DNA of 64,000 nt from Colletotrichum lupini (lineage: Eukaryota; Ascomycota; Sordariomycetes; Glomerellales; Glomerellaceae). Under the pieces are notes generated by a model, which had not been told where the DNA came from, did no database searches, and saw only the letters and a list, made by a program, of their open reading frames with translations. The translations under genes were made by a program, and so were the position numbers. This document shows positions 58,688 to 64,000 of the stretch, one piece after another (position 1 is the first letter of the stretch; every line of letters starts with the position of its first letter). The stretch lies in assembly GCF_023278565.1 (NCBI RefSeq), contig NC_064676.1:4154001-4218000 (forward strand). The letters run 5' to 3'.

Positions 58688-61304
58688 TCTCTCCGCCTTG
58701 TCTCCATAGCTCCGAGACTCGGGAAGATACACACATTACCTTCTACATCCTCAGTCCCTTTGGCCTCCGTGGCTTTGAGTTACGAAGTTTGTATACAGGT
58801 ATACATATTGTCAGTTCTGGCGGAGTCCCTGTGAGAAAAAGGAGTTCTACAGCCCCCCATAGGTAATGATACAACACTCTCGACCTCCATCAAGCTTAAC
58901 CAGCCCTGAACCTGCAGACAGATGGGGAAAGGAAACAGGCAGAAAGAAAGGTGGGGGTGGCCGTGGCGGTGATGGCGCTTCACGATGGTGGTGGTGGACA
59001 TGGGGGCTTGCGCACTGCGGCAGGAAGAAGGAAGGCGCAAGGGAAGAAGCAGGTCGAGATGAGTTTCTGCGAGTGGAATGCCTGTACGGACACAGAAAAG
59101 GGTGGGAGAGAAAGAGAGAGGGCGAAAAGGCCCAAACCCAAGAACGAGGGAAAGGAGTCAAGCGGGAGGATCGTGATCCTTGCCCTTTTTCTTTCCCGCT
59201 GAGGCCATGGCGGTGGGAGACCAAAGTGGAATGAGGATGTGGTATTAAAGTGTACTCGAAGAGAAGGTGATGTTGGGGGGGCGAGGAATGAAGGTCTCTC
59301 TTGCTGTTCTTGTCTATGTCGCCCTCTGTCTCTCTCTTGTCATATCCCCTGACCATCATCTCCTTGCGAACAAGTAGATCAATCTACAGGTAGACAAGCC
59401 TCTACGGCTTCAGTAGACGGAAGGACGAAAGGACAGGAGCCTAATCCAACTGGTCAAAGTCGTCCAGCGGCAAGGCAGTATCCGCATACATAGCTGGGAG
59501 AAGTCATCTCGTTTACATGCTCAACAAGGGGAAGGTTACGATTTACCTGTTGCCAAGCCGGTAGCCCAAATATTGAACAGAGGGAAAAGGCACAGAAGGA
59601 TGACCTCCCACGTCGGGGGGGGGGGCAAATACATGGTCTCCTTGTAGGGCTGCCCTGAACAGTCGTAGACTCTGAAGACTAGGAAGGCAGAGATCTCACC
59701 GTATAGCCCTTGACATCCTGTCGCCCTACTTTGGGGACTCCGCAAAGGTAAAGTAACACCGAGAGAATGGGACTATCAAGTCTTCTTGAAGCGGACAAGG
59801 TAGTTGAGGATGTGCATCCTGGTTCCAGGACTTCCCTCTTTGGATGTAGTATTTCAAATATCAAACGAGACTGTGATACCTCTAAAATTGTAATGAAAGA
59901 GGTCCTGCTTACGATGTAGCTCAAAATGGCATTGCGTAGAACATCACAAGTAGAGACGAGACGAGACTCGTCAAGAGATCATTTCCAAACCGGGACGAGC
60001 TTCAGTCGAGACTTTGATAGCTACATGAGCCCAGAGCAAGGCCACCCCTTGCCAACGGCTCCCTCGCTTGCCTGCTTCTTCGCCGTGTGTAAATTGTTTG
60101 CAAAGCGGACTTACTGTGCTTGGCTCGTCGTTTTTCCATCCCCGTCCCCAGGATAACCTCTTACGAGTGAGCATCTAGACTGCAAAGCCGGATCTAGGTC
60201 CGTCTGGCATGAGCTGTCGTGGGGACATTAAACATTGATCGATGAATTCTCCTCGTCGACCGGAATGGCGGCATTGTGCGCTGGCTTCGCTGTACCTTGC
60301 GCCACCCATAGCTCGACGAATCCTTCCATCTTGGTCTGTTTCCCCCCATTTCCTGTCTACACCCTCTCTCTTTCCCCGAGAAGACTCGCACTCGTTCGTC
60401 GAACTAGCGTCTGGCCCGGACACTAATGGAGCACACCCGCTCCCCGTGAAATCACAATCGAGCCATCGAGATGCTGTCCGCCGTCGAAAATAGCAACAAG
60501 GTAATTCTGGAGCCTAGAATCTGTCATTCCCCTCAATGCCTGGACGATGTGCGGTGGTTGGTCCGTGAGGGCCATAGGACCGACCTCCCTGCGCAGGTCA
60601 CCGCCTCGTTACCACCAGGACCCCCAGCCACAGTTTTGGGAGGATCGCGTGCATACCGCTCAAGCCACGCTCGCGGGCCCAGAGTGCGATCATACAGTCG
60701 AGGTTGGCCAGCTCGGAGTCGGGCTGAGGTGAGAAGGGATATCCAGGAACCACAAGGCTGACTTATTCCCCTTCGTGAGACGAGCTGATGAGACGTGGTC
60801 CACATAGAAGGCTGGCGCACATTCTTCCATGTTGTGTCCTTTGATACACATCATGCTTCCAAATCGTGACTGCCGCAAGAGGCGGGGGCCGTCCAGCTTA
60901 CCTCCCCGTGACGACGACAACAAGACGCTTCCGCATTGTACGCATACTGCGAATGCAAAGCTTCAAGATCGGATCTTTTCGCCGCTAGTCCCTCAGACGT
61001 CGCCGCTTCCAAGTTGAGACATGCCAGGTCGTCCACCACCTTCAGCCACAATGCATCAGTCCTCTAGCCCTATGAGCCGTGCGCCCCCCTTACCAATTCC
61101 CCGGACAGCCGTATGGGAAACCGTCCACGAGGTCCGGAGGACCTGAAGCGAGACCAAATGCTCCGAATCACATCGGTACATGAGCCGAGTCGGCCATAAC
61201 GACGGGGTTAATCTGGAAAGTCCGACCGCGAACGCAAGAAGATGCATGGCAGTGCTGCGTTGGCCCAAATTGCCCCGTGGTGTCTGAAGACGCTGACCTG
61301 TTGT

Positions 61305-61739
61305 CTACGAGAGCTCATTGCTGACGCTCGTAACGCTCTTGCCGAACTTATTTTCGTTGATTATGGCGATAGACACATTCGTCTGACTTGACCACCACCG
61401 TGATTCGTCAGGAGATAATGATAGAACACCGACGCCGTGGATCGATATTGTCCAAGGTTGACACTGCAATTCCAGTCTATCTTTGTTCCCACACATAGGC
61501 ACTGCATCGAGTCGCTGGCGGACGGCATCGACTATGAGTGGCCAGATGCCGCCACCACAGTTGGCCAGACACATTTTGTGCATCGAAGAGGGCGCGACAA
61601 GAATATGTGCTAAGTGCGCCATTGCAAGCGGGTGGTGCGCCGCCAAGTTGATCGATCTCTCGACATTAGGAGGGGGGCGTGTCTCTGGCACCTCTTGGTC
61701 ATGCCCCTCGTAGGGCGCTTGGTGCGAGACGTTGAATCC
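61305..61739 (-). pseudogene. Possible coding remnant, unrecognised
   Basis: An open minus-strand frame of about 130 codons from ATG 61691, open further upstream, has balanced amino-acid composition (HPLAMAHLAHILVAPSSMHK, GGGIWPLIVDAVRQRLDAV, NVSIAIINENKFGKSVTSV) rather than the Ser/Pro/Arg bias of chance frames nearby. I recognise no family and see no clear splice partners. It may be an exon, a decayed gene or chance. Confidence 0.25.
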
Positions 61740-62368
61740 TCCCGATGAGCCAAATCATCCATGCTCGCATGAACCTGATTAAAGGCGTTCGGGATGGATC
61801 GCGCCGTTACATTTCACGACCAGAAGCCACGCAGGCCAGGCCAGATTGTAACAATGTTTCTTCGCACTTTTGCGGGGGTTTGGGTGAAGGCGATTGGCAG
61901 GTTCGGGTTGATATATCAGGTCCCGCCATACCAAAGTGCCAAACAAGTCGTAAGCAGAGTGGACTTGAATATCCGTACAATAGCAATACGTTAAAGTCCC
62001 CATAATAAAGAAGGAGCCAGGGTCTGGCCAACGATCGTGGATACTGTGGTGTGTCTGTCTACTCGTTTGCGGCACAGCCGCAGCATCTCAAGTCCACAGG
62101 GCAACTGGATGTAACAGTGCTGGGCCACGTCGAGCGTGCAGATGACGGCCATATGTCAACTTGAATCCAGTGCTTCAGCTCATCTTTTGACAAGGGGTGT
62201 GCTGCAAGACGCAGGCTTTCCGTTTGAGAGTGTACGGGCGAGCGTGTGCTGTTTTGGAACCTGACGCTGCATGTCAGACTTTGGAGCAAACCAAGACGCA
62301 GATGGAGAGCGGTCGGTCCCTCGTAGGGCTGGGAGGAACACTTGGGGCCGGCAGCGGAAGGATTCTGA

Positions 62369-63039
62369 GTGTGTCTAATGGCCGGTATGTACGAGTGTAC
62401 GGAGAAGGGTTCCGTCGGCCAAAGGTGTAAACGTAAAATACGTGTTGAGGGCGTATCAGTACGTCCACGTACAAAGGTCCCATCCGTCTGGTCAGCCACG
62501 GCACCAGCTGGCCCTCGAACAGACCATGACGTCGTAGGCGCGGTACTCAAATTTGGTCTCACTGCGGATTTCCCTCTACCAAAACATTTGTCGGAGGGAA
62601 GTGGTTTGGGTGAAAGAGCGATTATTCGTGACGGTGACAGCGTAGAATTTGAGGGGATTCATTCATGGATGACGTCGACGTATCTAGAGCAGAGCCGTGC
62701 CGCCCCTCTGCATATCTTGTCGACGAATCGGCAGGCAGTATACGCGGCTTTTCTGGCTACGCTCGTGAACACGGAGAGCAAACCAGAAGAGGCAGTTCAA
62801 CCCTTTTCCCAACGTGAGTATGCATTCCGCCGTGTGGTGTGACCTATGCGTCTCGTGCAGGCAGCCCTAAATCGCTCTGCCCTACAGGGCCAGAGAACAT
62901 CGGGTACTCTGCGTACCCAAGGAGACCTGGCTGTTCCTCGCCAGTCTTTGAGGTCTGTGAAGCCGCGACGATTTTGGCGGCGTTCGACCTAGAGACGCCA
63001 TGGTCTGAGGCACGGCGCTCCCAACTATTGCATTTATAA
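62369..63039 (+). pseudogene. Possible coding remnant with one intron-like gap, unrecognised
   Basis: Frame from 62369 (KFGLTADFPLPKHLSEGSG, RAAPLHILSTNRQAVYAAFL) reaches a good donor at 62815 (GTGAGT) and a CAG acceptor ending at 62861. Splicing continues the frame to 63039 (VFEVCEAATILAAFDLETPW, then a stop). APLHIL is faintly ankyrin-like, but no full repeat is present. Too little to name. Confidence 0.25.
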
Positions 63040-64000
63040 TCTGCTGACATATAACGACGAGCGCCCGCAACCTGGTCTATGCTGTCTGTGCCGCCGCGAA
63101 ACTTCCGGAGGTCAGGCGAGGGTTAGAAGAGCTAGGCATTGTTGATGATGCGTGGCCTAAAACCTGTCTCTTGGCTCTTCAAGTCAACGCCCGCTTCTTA
63201 GCTTCAATGTGAGCCTTCAGGACATCAGAGCTTGTTCGAGCCTTTGCGAAGTCGGAGACTTCGACAGCCTCTCGGCGACGTTGACTAGGTCGGGGTGAAT
63301 CCGGGGTAAGAGGCACAGTCCTCCCCCATCGGCCAAGGATTCCGCAAAGTCGATCAGACTAACAGTGAGATTTCCTTTCAGCAAACTGTGTCCCTTGGCC
63401 GGGATTTGGTAGACCTGGTAGCATCATAGATTCGGGCCCCTTGGTGAAGCACGGTGTTTCTGGCAAATCATCAGGAGAAAAGAATGATATGATCCCACGC
63501 GGAGTATGGGAAATGCAAAACACTGAAGAGTCGGTGACGCTAACAATTTTAACGTAGCAGACAGACGCCATTTCCATCTCTTTGCAGCTCAAGACCGCAG
63601 TTATATGTGGGAGAGCGGAGAGAATCTCAAGCAAAGTGGGATTCTGCGGTGCCCACTGCACGCATGCGGGTTTCTTGTTCACAGGGCAGTGTTGTATGCC
63701 GTGTGCAGCGTGCTGCAGAACGACGGGGAATATGAGGAGTCCACGGAACACCCCTAGCCCGGTGGGCTACACCCGCTTGAGCTGTAAAGGGCGAGATGGG
63801 AAGATGCAAGACACTTCTGAAATGTCTATGGTGAAATTTCTAGGGCCCGTAATATGAAACACAATGGTAAGCAGGACGTCTTCCTGTGGAGGTTCTCATT
63901 TGATGAATGTCCGTGGGTGGCAGCGTCGTTGGTGCAACGGTACAACCTAACCTCGTGTGCCGAGTGCTTTCGACAACGTTTGGTTTTACGACTTCGCAAC

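Larger units (their letters stand above)
56641..64000. other. Gene-poor right end, no gene that can be defended
   Basis: 7.4 kb. The first 3 kb is simple-sequence-rich (GGGTA run at 57820-57836, CT repeat at 58668-58687, G run at 59615-59625). The rest has only short frames. Two stretches have a protein-like look and are listed separately (61305-61739 on -, 62369-63039 on +). Confidence 0.45.

Overview
The window comes from a filamentous ascomycete (Pezizomycotina, most likely Sordariomycetes). Genes are short-exon and interrupted by small GT-AG introns (about 50-110 nt, a few longer), intergenic spaces are long and rich in simple repeats, and the protein set is typical of moulds: CorA-like membrane proteins, a wax-synthase-type acyltransferase, a metacaspase with a Gly/Pro-rich prodomain, a Pkr1 homologue and a GPH-type sucrose carrier. 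I assign fifteen protein-coding genes; splice sites were chosen by eye from reading frame, splice consensus and protein-family continuity. No genuine CRISPR, IS element, rRNA or intact tRNA was seen.

Layout. 1-2568 (+): 3' part of the telomerase reverse transcriptase, running in from the left edge. About 3096-5530 (+): CorA-like membrane protein with an unresolved frame break. 7390-9120 (+): membrane-bound O-acyltransferase of the wax synthase type. 10839-12871 (-): uncharacterised low-complexity protein with an N-terminal Cys cluster. 19431-20342 (+): Myb/SANT-like protein. 23750-25253 (-): WW-domain protein of Wwm1 architecture. 29468-30095 (+): 86-residue Pro-rich, Cys-tailed protein. 30999-32137 (-): calmodulin-like four-EF-hand protein. 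34507-36106 (+): type I metacaspase. 36546-40414 (-): 1237-residue uncharacterised protein. 41989-42646 (-): small two-helix membrane protein. 43632-44765 (-): ATP phosphoribosyltransferase (histidine synthesis). 46961-49225 (+): sucrose/H+ symporter-type carrier. 49841-50419 (-): Pkr1, V-ATPase assembly. 53692-56640 (+): F-box protein. 56641-64000 holds no gene I can defend.

The genes do not form a secondary-metabolite cluster or an operon-like unit; most look like ordinary housekeeping loci. The most suggestive neighbourhood is 23.7-36.1 kb: a metacaspase, a WW-domain protein resembling yeast Wwm1 (a reported metacaspase binder) and a calmodulin-like Ca2+ sensor lie within about 12 kb. That they act together is inference only. 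The other notable signal is a 9-mer, TACGGAGTA, which I count twelve times (both strands), always between genes, against about 0.5 expected by chance.
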